The notes below the pieces were generated by a model that was not told the DNA's origin, made no database searches, and was given only the letters and a program-made list of their open reading frames with translations. Below, in pieces: positions 8,032 to 17,400 of a stretch of 64,000 nt of DNA (its first letter is position 1; each line of letters starts with the position of its first letter). Both the position numbers and the translations under genes were made by a program. This stretch comes from Nonomuraea sp. NBC_00507 (lineage in GTDB: Bacteria > Actinomycetota > Actinomycetes > Streptosporangiales > Streptosporangiaceae): assembly GCF_036013525.1 (NCBI RefSeq), contig NZ_CP107853.1, positions 8,804,001 to 8,868,000 of the forward strand, given 5' to 3'.

Positions 8032-11000
8032 CTAGAGACGCACCTTGACCGTCCCGGTGAACGTGCGCCCGTCGGTCAGGTGGCCGGTGATCGTGACCGA
8101 CACCGTGCCCGCGTAGCCGGTGAGAGCGTCCCGGACGGCCTGGCCGTCCACGGCCAGTTCGCCGGTCTCCAGGGGGCGCGCCGCCAGGTCCACCAGCTTG
8201 CCGTCCGCGACGGCGCGGATCGTGCCGGGCAGCATCCGGCCGCTCACGTGCACGGCGAGCCGGTCGCCGTGCAGCGTGAGCTGGGCGGGGACGGGCGCTC
8301 CCGTGCTGAGGTAGGGAGCGGGCGGAGCGGCCATCCCGGTGCCGAGGAAGTAGCCGGTGTGCGGCGGCTGGTTGTAGCCGACGTTCTGCCAGGCGATGCC
8401 GAGCCGGTAGACCGGGTCGTGCATGAGCGCGGGGAAGCGGTGCTCGGTCGGGTACGGCGTCCCGTACATGCGCAGCGCCGTGGAGTCCTCGGTCCGCACG
8501 AGCACCTCTTCCCGCCAGTCGCCCAGCAGGTCGCCCTGGAGCGAGGGGTTGCCCTTGGTGGTGTTGCTGGAGTAGGTGCCGGTCGCGGTCAGCAGGTTGA
8601 CCGTGGCCAGGGCCGCCGGGTCCCACTTGCCGATGGTGGGCACGCCCGCGGCCAGGTCGGCCGAGTAGGTGTGGTCGAGGATCTCGCGCGACAGGTCGCC
8701 GTCCCACCAGATGGTGTTGCTGATCGCCGGGGTCTTGGACGAGAGCGTCTGGCCGGTGGCGGTGTGCAGGCCGGCGCCGTTGGAGGCCCACACCTCCTCG
8801 CCCGGGTGGGCGGGGTCGATGTCGCCGGTCAGGCCGCGGCCGGTGTCCTGCCCGGTCCGCACGCCCCACAGGATCTCGCCGGTGTCGGCGTCGTGCATCT
8901 CCAGGCCGTAGGGCATGTTGGTGTGCTCGTGCACGCCGACGATCTCCAAGCCGGGATGGCCGGGATCCAGGTCGCCGAGGTGCATGGCGTCGCCGTGCTC
9001 CAGGCGGGTGGTGTACAGCCCGGTGCCGTCGTCGTCCAGGGTCATCGCGCCGTAGGCGATCTCGTCGCGCCCGTCGCCGTCCACGTCGGCGACCGACAGG
9101 TTGTGATTGCCCTGGCCGCCGTAGCCGGGGTTGTCCGTGCTGTCGAAGATCCACCGCTTGGTCAGCTTGCCGTCCCGCCAATCATAGGCGGCCAGCATGG
9201 ACTTGGCGTAGTAGCCGCGGGTCATGACGATGCTGGGCAGCTCGCCGTCCAGGTAGGCCACTGCCGCCAGGAAGCGGTCGGAGCGGTTGGCGCTGCTGTC
9301 GCCCCAGTCGGCGATGTTGCCCCGGGCCGGTTGGAAGTCCTCGGTGTGCAGCGCCTTGCCGGTCAGCCCGTCGAAGACCGTGAGGTACTCGGGCCCGGAC
9401 ACGATCCGCCCGCTCGAGGTGCGGTAGTCGGCGGTCGCGTCACCGATGACCGTGCCCGCGCCGTCCACGGTGCCGTCGCCGGTGCGCGCCACGAACTCGG
9501 CGCGGCCGTCCCCGTCGAAGTCGGCCACGAGGAAGGGGCTGTAGTGCGCTCCGGCGCGGACGTTGCGGCCCAGGGTGATCCGCCACAGGCGGGTGCCGTC
9601 CAGCTCGTACGCATCGAAGACCGTCTCACCGGTGTAGCCGCCCTGGGAGTTGTCCTTGGAGTTGGACGGATCCCACTTTAAAACGATTTCCAAGGCGCCG
9701 TCGCCGTCCAGGTCGGCGGCCGAGGCGTCGTTGGCCCGGTAGTCGTACGTCCCGCCGCTCGGCGTGACGCCGCCGGCCGGCTTGTCCAGGGGGATGTCCA
9801 GGTACGGCTGAGCCCACGGCCGCGCCGGCGCGGACCTCGGCCCCTCCCGCCCGTCGACGACCGCCGCGACGCTGTAGGCGCCCTTACCCGCGTCCACGTG
9901 GTTGGTCTTGTCCGTCTCGGCGATCAGCTCGCCGTCGCGATAGAGGCGGAAGCGCACCTGAGCCGAGTCGGTGCCCAGCAGCCGCCAGCTCACCAGGGTG
10001 CCCTCGCTCGTGGGCACCGCCACCAGCCCGCGATCCAGGCGCTCCATGCGGCGCAGCGGGTAGCGGGTGATCGGGGAGGTCAGCGTGGCCGAGGCGGCCG
10101 ACAATCCGCCCGCCCCGGCGGCGAGGACCCGGTAGGCGTGCCGGTCAGCGGGCGGGTGCTCGTCCTCGAAGCCGGGCTCCCGCGTCACGCCCACGCGGAC
10201 TCCGTCCCGATAGACGTGGTAGAGCAGCGCCCCCTCGCTCTCCTTCCAGCGAAGGATCACCTTCTCGGTGGTCGCCGCGACCATGGCGAGCCCTCGGGGC
10301 GCGGCGGGCGCGGCCGCAGAAGGGTCTTTGACCTCGACCGCCAGCGGCGCGCCGAGCGTTCCGCCCGGCACCGCCACCGCGTACGTGTAGGTCAGGCCCA
10401 GTTCGGCGGTGGTATCGGTGTAGGTGGTCGCGGCGCCCGCACTGGAGCCCAGCCGCCGCCAGGGGCCCGCGGCGGTCTCGGCGCGGTAGACCTCGTAGCC
10501 CGCCGCTCCCCCGGCCGCGTTCCAGGCCAGCGTGACCGCCGGCGTCGCACTCGCGGTGATCCCCGCCACCCGCAGCCCGGTGGGCGCGGTGGCCGGGCCG
10601 ACGCGGACCGCGTTGACCCGGCCGTCGCGGCCGAAGGCCAGGTCGAGCCGGCCGTCGGCGACCGCGGCCGTGCCCGTGTAGGTGCTGTACGCGCCGGTGG
10701 CGGCGGTGATGACACCGCGACCGGCCCCCTCGATGGACAGCGAGGTGACGTTGGGCGCGATGGCGTCGCCGGAGACGACCGAGACCTCGTACTCGCCGTT
10801 GGGCACGTCCACGGCGAAGCCGTACTCGCCCGAGACGGTGAAGTCGCGGGTGAGGGGGTCGGCGGTGCCCCGGTCCCGGTAGCCGGCGGCGCGGTCGAGG
10901 CCGAAGCCGGTCTCGGCGCTGTAGAGGGTGGTGTGCGCGACGCGGATGTACCCGTCGGCGAGAGGGCTGGTGGTCGAGCCGAAGTCGAACCTCAGGCCGT

Positions 11001-11094
11001 TCGCCGGGTCGAGCGGCGCCGCCAGGGCCGGCGTGGCCGACAGCGGCTGCGCCATGACGGATAAGGCCGTCACGGCGATCAAGATGAGCCTCAC
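8032..11094 (-). CDS. Secreted rhamnogalacturonan lyase (PL11), multidomain
   Basis: A 1020-residue enzyme that would cleave the rhamnogalacturonan I backbone of pectin by beta-elimination outside the cell. GTG at 11094 is chosen because TAGGAG lies 7 bases upstream and a Sec signal peptide ending ATPALAA follows at once. Domains: a beta-sandwich beginning FDFGSTTSPLADGYIRV (about 32-180), two fibronectin-III-like modules (about 190-370), then the PL11 eight-bladed propeller. Repeated calcium-type motifs such as DLDGDG, DFDGDGRAEF and DVDGDGRDEI support the propeller. WQNVGYNQPPHTGYFLG near the end is a hallmark of YesW/YesX-type lyases. LacI-type operators precede it. Confidence 0.93.
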   Translation of the reverse strand: MRLILIAVTALSVMAQPLSATPALAAPLDPANGLRFDFGSTTSPLADGYIRVAHTTLYSAETGFGLDRAAGYRDRGTADPLTRDFTVSGEYGFAVDVPNGEYEVSVVSGDAIAPNVTSLSIEGAGRGVITAATGAYSTYTGTAAVADGRLDLAFGRDGRVNAVRVGPATAPTGLRVAGITASATPAVTLAWNAAGGAAGYEVYRAETAAGPWRRLGSSAGAATTYTDTTAELGLTYTYAVAVPGGTLGAPLAVEVKDPSAAAPAAPRGLAMVAATTEKVILRWKESEGALLYHVYRDGVRVGVTREPGFEDEHPPADRHAYRVLAAGAGGLSAASATLTSPITRYPLRRMERLDRGLVAVPTSEGTLVSWRLLGTDSAQVRFRLYRDGELIAETDKTNHVDAGKGAYSVAAVVDGREGPRSAPARPWAQPYLDIPLDKPAGGVTPSGGTYDYRANDASAADLDGDGALEIVLKWDPSNSKDNSQGGYTGETVFDAYELDGTRLWRITLGRNVRAGAHYSPFLVADFDGDGRAEFVARTGDGTVDGAGTVIGDATADYRTSSGRIVSGPEYLTVFDGLTGKALHTEDFQPARGNIADWGDSSANRSDRFLAAVAYLDGELPSIVMTRGYYAKSMLAAYDWRDGKLTKRWIFDSTDNPGYGGQGNHNLSVADVDGDGRDEIAYGAMTLDDDGTGLYTTRLEHGDAMHLGDLDPGHPGLEIVGVHEHTNMPYGLEMHDADTGEILWGVRTGQDTGRGLTGDIDPAHPGEEVWASNGAGLHTATGQTLSSKTPAISNTIWWDGDLSREILDHTYSADLAAGVPTIGKWDPAALATVNLLTATGTYSSNTTKGNPSLQGDLLGDWREEVLVRTEDSTALRMYGTPYPTEHRFPALMHDPVYRLGIAWQNVGYNQPPHTGYFLGTGMAAPPAPYLSTGAPVPAQLTLHGDRLAVHVSGRMLPGTIRAVADGKLVDLAARPLETGELAVDGQAVRDALTGYAGTVSVTITGHLTDGRTFTGTVKVRL

Positions 11095-11119
11095 AGGCGT
11101 GCTCCTAGCCGAGTGATCG

Positions 11120-11156
11120 TATCGAAACGTTTTACCGGCTGGGAAAGCGCTTGCCA
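11120..11156 (-). promoter_or_regulatory. Two LacI-family operator-like sites upstream of the PL11 gene
   Basis: A CGAAACGTTTTA element (about 11123-11134) and GGGAAAGCGCTTGCCA (11141-11156) sit 26-62 bases upstream of the PL11 start codon. Both have the central CG-symmetric AAACGTTT or AAGCGCTT core typical of LacI-family operators and catabolite-control sites. The second is nearly identical to the site at 19082 upstream of the pectate lyase. The regulator is not in the window. Confidence 0.72.
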
Positions 11157-11178
11157 AGACTTTTTATTGTTAGCTGTC

Positions 11179-11730
11179 TCAACTAATCTCTGCGGCCTTG
11201 TGCTTGCGCGAGCGGTAGTTCGCGACCTTGACCCGGTTGCCGCACTCCTCCATGCCGCACCATTGGCGGTTGCCGCCCCGGGAGCGGTCGATGAAGATGC
11301 GCGTGCATTCCTCCAGGGCGCACTCGCGGATACGCAGCTCGCCGAGCTCGCCGAGCAGCTCGGCCGCCGCGCGGGCCACGCTCGAGGCGACCGCACCCGC
11401 GTCTCCGGAACGAACGAGCCCCGCCGGGGTCAGCCTCATCCGCGGCGGCGCTCCGGCCGCCTCCTCGTTGACGACGCGCAGGTCGCCCTCGGGCCAGGGA
11501 CGGCCGTCCATGGCCGTCGTCACGAGCCGATAGGCGGCCTCCCGCAACGTGCGCAGCCGCCGCAGATCCGCGGCGTCGACGGCCGGCTCCTCGCTCGTCA
11601 CCCCGGCCTCGACGGCCCATCGGCCGAGATCGGCGGGGGTGGCCAGGAGCTCCTCCGGCTCGGTGCGCCGCCATTTGAGCGTGCCCATGAAGTCGAGAGC
11701 GAGATTGCCGCTGACGAAAATGAAGCTCAC
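11179..11730 (-). CDS. CGNR zinc-finger domain transcription regulator
   Basis: A 183-residue protein with the N-terminal segment FVSGNLALDFMGTL and a C-terminal zinc finger of the CGNR type (Cys at IRECALEECTRIFID, then NRQWCGMEECGNRVKV). In this family the N-terminal ABATE domain is thought to sense a small ligand and the finger binds DNA. GTG at 11730 is used because homologues begin just before the SGNLALDF segment. No strong ribosome site precedes it, so it may be leaderless or weakly translated. It reads away from the DinB-like gene at 11825, with a 94-base shared upstream region, so it may control that gene. This is inferred. Confidence 0.85.
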   Translation of the reverse strand: MSFIFVSGNLALDFMGTLKWRRTEPEELLATPADLGRWAVEAGVTSEEPAVDAADLRRLRTLREAAYRLVTTAMDGRPWPEGDLRVVNEEAAGAPPRMRLTPAGLVRSGDAGAVASSVARAAAELLGELGELRIRECALEECTRIFIDRSRGGNRQWCGMEECGNRVKVANYRSRKHKAAEIS

Positions 11731-11824
11731 GACACCATCTTGACAGGTTACATATCGCTGCCGCAATCTTGCGTACACCTACTAAGCCGGTTACCGCACC
11801 CCCGATCTCGCGCAGGAGCCCCAT

Positions 11825-12304
11825 GTGATCAGCGATGACGACTACCTCTACTACGTCGACCGCGCCCTGGACGGGATGGCCGGCATCGTCGCCGGTCTCG
11901 GCGACCGGCTCGCCAACACCAGGCCGCCGCTCCCCGGCGCCAACTCGCCGTACGCGCTGCTCACCCACTGCCTGGGAGTGGTGTCGTACTGGGCGGGTCA
12001 GCTCGTGGCTGGACGGGAGGTCGTCCGCGATCGCGACGCCGAGTTCGCCGCCGCCGGACCCGTCGGCCCGCTGCTGGACAGGGTGGCAGCGGTACGAGCC
12101 CGGCTCGCCGAGGACGTGCACGCCGCCGATCCCGCCGCGCCGCTGCGCGGCACACCGCCCGCGGGCTTCCGCGGCCCCGACCGGGAGCTGACCCAAGGGG
12201 CGGCGCTGCTGCACGTCTATGAGGAGCTCGCGCAGCACCACGGCCAGATGGAGATCCTGCGCGACGCCATCCTCGCCGGGCGCCACACGGCGGTGACGCC
12301 GTGA
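11825..12304 (+). CDS. DinB/mycothiol-transferase-like four-helix protein
   Basis: A 159-residue protein resembling the DinB/DUF664 fold, a four-helix bundle that in actinobacteria includes metal-dependent mycothiol S-transferases. Histidines in LLTHCLGVVSYW and in EELAQHHGQMEILRD are placed like the family's metal ligands. The GTG at 11825 follows AGGAG at about 11814. The stop overlaps the aminotransferase start by four bases, so the two genes are translated together. A thiol-linked detoxification or transfer step is suggested by family only. Confidence 0.8.
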   Translation: MISDDDYLYYVDRALDGMAGIVAGLGDRLANTRPPLPGANSPYALLTHCLGVVSYWAGQLVAGREVVRDRDAEFAAAGPVGPLLDRVAAVRARLAEDVHAADPAAPLRGTPPAGFRGPDRELTQGAALLHVYEELAQHHGQMEILRDAILAGRHTAVTP

Positions 12305-13485
12305 ACCGCCCGCCCGCCGACCTGTTCGAGGCCATCGACGTCGAACGGCTGCGCTCCGGGCACGGCGTCAAGTGGGGCTCCCTGCCCCAGGGCACCATCG
12401 GAGCATGGGTGGCCGACATGGACTTCGGCGTCCCGCCCGCCGTCAGCGAGAGCATCCTGCAGGTCACGCGGCGCGCCGACTTCGGCTACCCGTGCTGGCC
12501 GGGCGCGGACCCGGTGATCGAGGCGTTCGAAGAGCGCATGATCACTCGCCACGGGTGGCGTCCGGAGCCCGGGCGGGCGCGGGTGTTCAGCGACCTGCTG
12601 CAGATTCTCCAGGTCATGGTCGAGTACGCCACGGAGCCGGGTGACGGCGTCGCCATCCACGTCCCCGCGTACCCGCCGTTCCTGGCGAGCATCGCCCGGG
12701 CAGGACGGCGCATCGTGCCGCTGCCCATGACGCGCGGCGAGACGGGGTGGCGCTTCCAGACCGACGGGCTCGCCGGGCACCTGCGGGAGCAGGGCTGCCG
12801 CATGCTGGTGGTCGTCAACCCGCAGAATCCGACCGGCCGCGTCTTCACGCCCGCCGAACTGGGCGCCCTGGCCACGGCGGCCGAGGACCTCGACCTGGTG
12901 GTGCTGGCCGACGAGATCCACGCCGATCTGGTGTTCGCCCCGCACCGGCACGTGCCGTTCGCCACGATCGGCACGGCCGCCGCGCGCACGGTCACGGCCA
13001 CCTCGGCGACGAAAGCGTTCAACATCGCCGGGCTCCGCTGTGCCGTCGCGCACATCGGCCCCGACCGGCTGCGCGACGCGCTGGACCAGGCCCCGCTCGA
13101 CTTCTTCGGAACGCCGAGCACCCTCAGCCGGGTCGCCACCGTGGCCGCCTGGCGCCGCTCCGACGACTGGCTGGCCGCCCTGATGAGCACCCTGGAGCGC
13201 AACCGGCGCCTGGTCGAGGAGTGGGCGGCGACGCTGCCCTGGGAACCGCGCTACCACTCCCCGCAGGGCACCTATCTGAGCTGGCTCGACTTCACCGCAA
13301 GCCCGATCGGGACCGCCGCCCCCGCCGAACGCCTCGAACGCCTGGCGAGGGTCAAGCTCAGCGAGGGAGCCGAGTTCGCCCAGCACACCACGGTCGACAC
13401 CGCCGCGTTCGCCCGGCTCAACTTCGCGACCAGCACGGCCAACCTCACGGAGATCCTCGACCGCGTCCTGACCGTCCCGTCCTGA
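12301..13485 (+). CDS. MalY/PatB-type PLP aminotransferase (cystathionine beta-lyase-like)
   Basis: A 394-residue class I/II fold PLP enzyme. The opening pattern KWGSLPQGTIGAWVADMDF is typical of the MalY/PatB subgroup, which are C-S beta-lyases. NPQNPTGRVF binds the cofactor, and VVLADEIHADLVF carries the PLP-binding Asp. ATSATKAFNIAGLRCA holds the Schiff-base lysine, and the substrate-carboxylate arginine lies in the C-terminal domain. It begins inside the stop of the DinB-like gene. Beta-lyase activity on cysteine conjugates would fit a partner that handles thiols, but the substrate is not readable. Confidence 0.9.
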   Translation: MNRPPADLFEAIDVERLRSGHGVKWGSLPQGTIGAWVADMDFGVPPAVSESILQVTRRADFGYPCWPGADPVIEAFEERMITRHGWRPEPGRARVFSDLLQILQVMVEYATEPGDGVAIHVPAYPPFLASIARAGRRIVPLPMTRGETGWRFQTDGLAGHLREQGCRMLVVVNPQNPTGRVFTPAELGALATAAEDLDLVVLADEIHADLVFAPHRHVPFATIGTAAARTVTATSATKAFNIAGLRCAVAHIGPDRLRDALDQAPLDFFGTPSTLSRVATVAAWRRSDDWLAALMSTLERNRRLVEEWAATLPWEPRYHSPQGTYLSWLDFTASPIGTAAPAERLERLARVKLSEGAEFAQHTTVDTAAFARLNFATSTANLTEILDRVLTVPS

Positions 13486-13759
13486 TCGTCTCGGACCACG
13501 GACAGAGCGGCGACGGCCGTTCTGGCGAATGCCGCGTCGTTCAAGCCGCGAGCGCTCAGGGCAAACGACACGAGAGTCCCGAACGGGTCTGCCGCAATTT
13601 TCATGGTCTCCCGCCCGCCCACAGCAAGCCCGCCAATGCCGATACAGTTGAGCAAGCGTTGAATTCCCCTTCAACACAACCGATCTCATCGCCATTGACT
13701 TCGGGAGGGTTACCGCGTGACTTCAATCGCCGAGACCCCCGTTGGGCCGGGAGATTAGG

Positions 13760-13891
13760 GTGGATGACCACCTCAGTGACCAGTATCTGTCCGGGCTCAT
13801 GAATGCAGGCGTGAAGGGCTTTGCGGTCCAGGGCCAGTTCGTGGAGCTCATGATTCGAAGGCCAGGCTCCAGCCGATGCATAATGTACTGA
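13760..13891 (+). CDS. Small hypothetical protein upstream of lsr2
   Basis: A possible 43-residue protein starting with GTG at 13760, preceded by GGGAG about 6 bases upstream. It contains the segment GVKGFAVQGQFVELMIRRPG, which looks like real coding rather than noise, and ends 45 bases before the lsr2 start. No family was recognised. It could be a conserved small protein or the remnant of a longer gene. The rest of the 451-base gap between the aminotransferase and lsr2 (13486-13936) holds only a small inverted repeat GTTGAA/TTCAAC near 13660. Confidence 0.35.
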   Translation: MDDHLSDQYLSGLMNAGVKGFAVQGQFVELMIRRPGSSRCIMY

Positions 13892-13936
13892 AGGGCGCTA
13901 CAGTACGTGCAACCATAACGTAATTGGAGCAACATC

Positions 13937-14278
13937 ATGGTGAAGCGCATCGTGGAATCCTTTATCGATGACATCGACGGCAGTGACGCCGACGGAACCA
14001 CAACGTTCGCTCTCGACGGGACGACCTACGAGATCGACCTGTCGGGTCAGAACAGGGAGAAGTTGGAGAAAGCCCTCGCCGTCTTCATCACCAAGGCACG
14101 CCCGGTCCGCGCCGACAGGGGCGTTCGCGGGCGACGTGGGCCAGCCACCACCGGCCGGGCCATCAGCCGTGAGAAGTCCACTGAGATCAGGCGGTGGGCC
14201 AGGGAGCAAGGTCTACCGGTGAGCGAGCGTGGCCGCATCGCCGCCAGCGTCGTGAAGCAGTACGAGGACGCCCACTGA
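13937..14278 (+). CDS. lsr2: Lsr2 nucleoid-associated protein
   Basis: A 113-residue H-NS-like protein that bridges AT-rich DNA and silences foreign genes in actinobacteria. The N-terminal dimerisation part is TYEIDLSGQNREKLEKAL (about 32-49). A basic linker follows, then the C-terminal DNA-binding domain with the RGR-type minor-groove hook in VSERGRIAASVV. Length matches known Lsr2 proteins. A GGAG ribosome site precedes the ATG. The AT-richer accessory island at 34-47 kb would be a natural target for it, which is inference. Confidence 0.95.
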   Translation: MVKRIVESFIDDIDGSDADGTTTFALDGTTYEIDLSGQNREKLEKALAVFITKARPVRADRGVRGRRGPATTGRAISREKSTEIRRWAREQGLPVSERGRIAASVVKQYEDAH

Positions 14279-14463
14279 CCTAGCGACTCGCTCCGGCAGG
14301 CACCCCGGCGCGCAGCCGGGCCACGAAGAACCGGGCATTTCAGCCAACCTTCCCCCGGCATGTGCAGCGTTACGTGAACGATGCCTCCACCCGCGACGAC
14401 ACCGTGGCATGACTAGAGCCGGCTCGGGCACTAGCAGACACAGAACGTGCGGGAAGGAGAGAC

Positions 14464-17400
14464 ATGGCGTTGATGGGGCTGCGGGCACCGGCCCCAGTCT
14501 CTGGCGCGGTGGGTCTGGTCACCGGGGTGGCAGGCTGGCTGCTGGGTGGGGATCACGATGCGCGGGATGTGTGGGAGTGCCCCGGTCGCCTGCATATCGA
14601 GACGCACGGTGTGCACGGCCCGGGCGGCGCCCGCGTGGCGCGCCGGGTGGAGCGTACGCTGCAGGGGCATCCGGGGGTGCTGTGGGCTCGGGTGAACGCT
14701 CCGGCGTGCCGGGTGGTGGTCGCGTTGGCCGACCCGCCGCCGCCGCGCCGGGAGCTGGTGGCTCTGGTGGCGCAGGCCGAGTCCGCTCCGATCAACGTCG
14801 ATGAGGAGATCGCCGAGGAGGAGCTGCACCACCCCGCCGAGGGCCCGGGGCGTACCCGCGCGCTGCCGAACCTGGCCGTCGACACGGCCGCGCTGGCCCT
14901 GTCCGGTCTCACCCGGCTGGCGCCGTGGGCGCCGCTGCCGACCGAGCTGGCCGGTCTCATCTCGGCCGCTTCGCTGCATCCAGGGCTGCGTGAGGTGGCC
15001 GCCGACCACCTGCACGGGCAGGAGCGGGCGGAGTCGCTGGTCTCCATGGCCGCCGGACTGACGCACGCCCTCGCGGCGGGCGGGTCGGGCGTGGTGCTGG
15101 ACGTCGCCCAGCGGATCGGCCAGTGGCAGGAGGCCCGGGCCTCTCAGCAGGCGTGGCAGGAGGCCGAGCCGCGGTTCATCCGCGGTCCCGAGCACGCCGG
15201 AGCCGATCCCGTGGTGGTCGAGCGCCCGTGCCGGCTGCCCGACGGGCCGGTGGAGCGTTACCAGCGGCGGGTGCTGGCCTTCGGGGTGGCCGCGGTGCCC
15301 GCGGCCACGCCGTTGGTGGGGTGGCGGCGGGCGGCGGCCGTGGGTCTTGCCACGCTGCCCAAGGCGACCGAGGCGGGGCGGGCCGCGTTCGCCTCCCACT
15401 TGGGGACGGTGCTGGCACGGAGCGGCGCGCTGGTGATGGACCGGGCGGTGCTGCGTCTGCTGGGCCGCCTCGACACGCTCATGCTGGACGAGGTCGCCCT
15501 GCGCTCGAATCGGTGGGAGCTGACCGACCTGGTCCCGCTGGCAGGGGTGGACGCCGGCGAGGTGGCCGAGGCCGGTTTCGCGTTGTTCGCACCCGACGAC
15601 GTCCGGACCGTCCGCCGTTCTGGCGAGTGGGTGCTGGGGCCGGTCGAGGAGCTGGAGCTGCGCGGCCGCACCGGGGCACGGGAGCGGCGGCGGCTGGCCA
15701 AGGGCCGGGCCGAGGTGGTGCTCGGCCTGGCCAGGGGCCGGCGGCTGGATGCCGTGATGGCGGCAGAGAGACAGACTGCGGCGGGCCTCGACGCGGTGAT
15801 CGGCGCGGCACGCCGCGCCGGTCTCAGAATCGTGCTGGCCACCGACGACCAGCGGGCGCGGCCCGGCTACGCCGACGCCGTGGTTGAGCGCTCCCGTGGC
15901 CTGACGGCCGCGGTACGCGAGCTCCAGGCTGACGGCGGAGCGGTCATGATGATCTCCGGCGATCGGCGGGCGCTGGGCGCCGCGGACTGCGGCATCGGCG
16001 TGCACCAGGACGGCTCCCCGCCGCCGTGGGGCGCGCATGTGCTGGTCGGATCGGAGCTCGGGACGGTGGTTCTGCTGGTGGAGGCCGTGGCGGCGGCTCG
16101 CTGCGTGGACCGCGATTGCATCATGCTGGCGCAGGCGGCCACCGGCATCGGCGCGGTGGCCGCGCTGGAGGGCGGACCGGCGCGACCGGCCGCGCGGAGT
16201 ATCGCGGCGGTCAACGCGGGCGCGGCGCTGAGCTTCTTCGACGGGGTCTGGCGCGCCCATCACCTGCACACGCGTACGCCCACGCGCGCCGCCGCCCGCC
16301 CGCCCTGGCACCTGATGCCGCCGGCGGCCGTTCTGCGCCGGCTCGACACCACCGACGGCGGGCTGACCGGCGACGAGGCACGACGGCGGTGGCGGGCCGG
16401 CGGTCGCCTGGAGCCGTTGGGCACCAGCCTGGGCACGGCGTTCATGGAAGAGCTGGCCAATCCGCTGACCCCCATCCTGGCCGGCGGGGCGGCGCTGAGC
16501 GCGGTCGTCGGATCGCTGGTGGACGCCGGGCTGGTGGCCGGGGTCACCGGGCTGTCCGCGCTGACCGGCGCCGTGCAGCGGGTACGCACCGACCGTGCCC
16601 TGGCCGACCTGATGGCGCGATCGGCGGTCGGGGCGACCGTCCGCCGCGACGGCATCGACCGTGTCGTCACCGCGGAGCAGCTTGTGCCGGGCGACGTGGT
16701 CCGGCTCGGTCCCGGCGACGTCGTCCCCGCCGACTGCCGGTTGCTGGAGGCGGAGGGGGTCGAGGCCGACGAGTCGTCGCTGACCGGGGAGTCGCTGCCG
16801 GTGGCGAAGGACCCGGCCCCGGTGGTCGCCGCGGAGGTCGCCGAGCGCCGCTCCATGCTGTACGAGGGCACGACGCTGGCGGCCGGCCGGGCCGTGGCGG
16901 TCGTCGTGGCCACCGGCGCGGACACCGAGGTGGGGCGCAGCATGGCGGCCGCCCGGCAGAGCGCGCCCACGACCGGCGTCGAGGTCCATCTGCGCCGGTT
17001 CACCCGCCGGAGTCTGCCGGTGGCGTTGGGGTCGGGGGCCGCGGTCGTCGGGGCGGGGCTGCTGCACGGCACGTCGGTCCGCGAGAGTCTGGGCGCGGCG
17101 GTGAACCTGGCGATCGCGTCGGTGCCCGAAGGGCTGCCGTTCCTGGTCAACGCCGCCCAACTGGCCGCCGCCCGCCGGCTGGCCGACCTCGGCGCGCTGG
17201 TGCGTAACCCGCGAACCATCGAGGCTCTGGGGCGGGTGGACGTGTTGTGCTTCGACAAGACCGGCACCTTGACCGAAGGCCGGTTGGCGGTACGCGAGGT
17301 TCACGACGGCGCCCACGGCTGCCCGCCGCAGTCGTTGGACGAGCCGTGCCGGGCCGTGGTCGCGGCGGCGCTGCGGGCCAGCCCGGACGCGCGGCATCCC

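Noticed and set aside
7948..9681. A long plus-strand frame across the PL11 gene
   Set aside because: Antisense shadow with no family features; the minus strand encodes a signal peptide and the full lyase.
13650..13680. Short inverted repeat GTTGAA/TTCAAC as a regulatory site for lsr2
   Set aside because: Only six-base arms and over 250 bases from the start codon; too weak to call.
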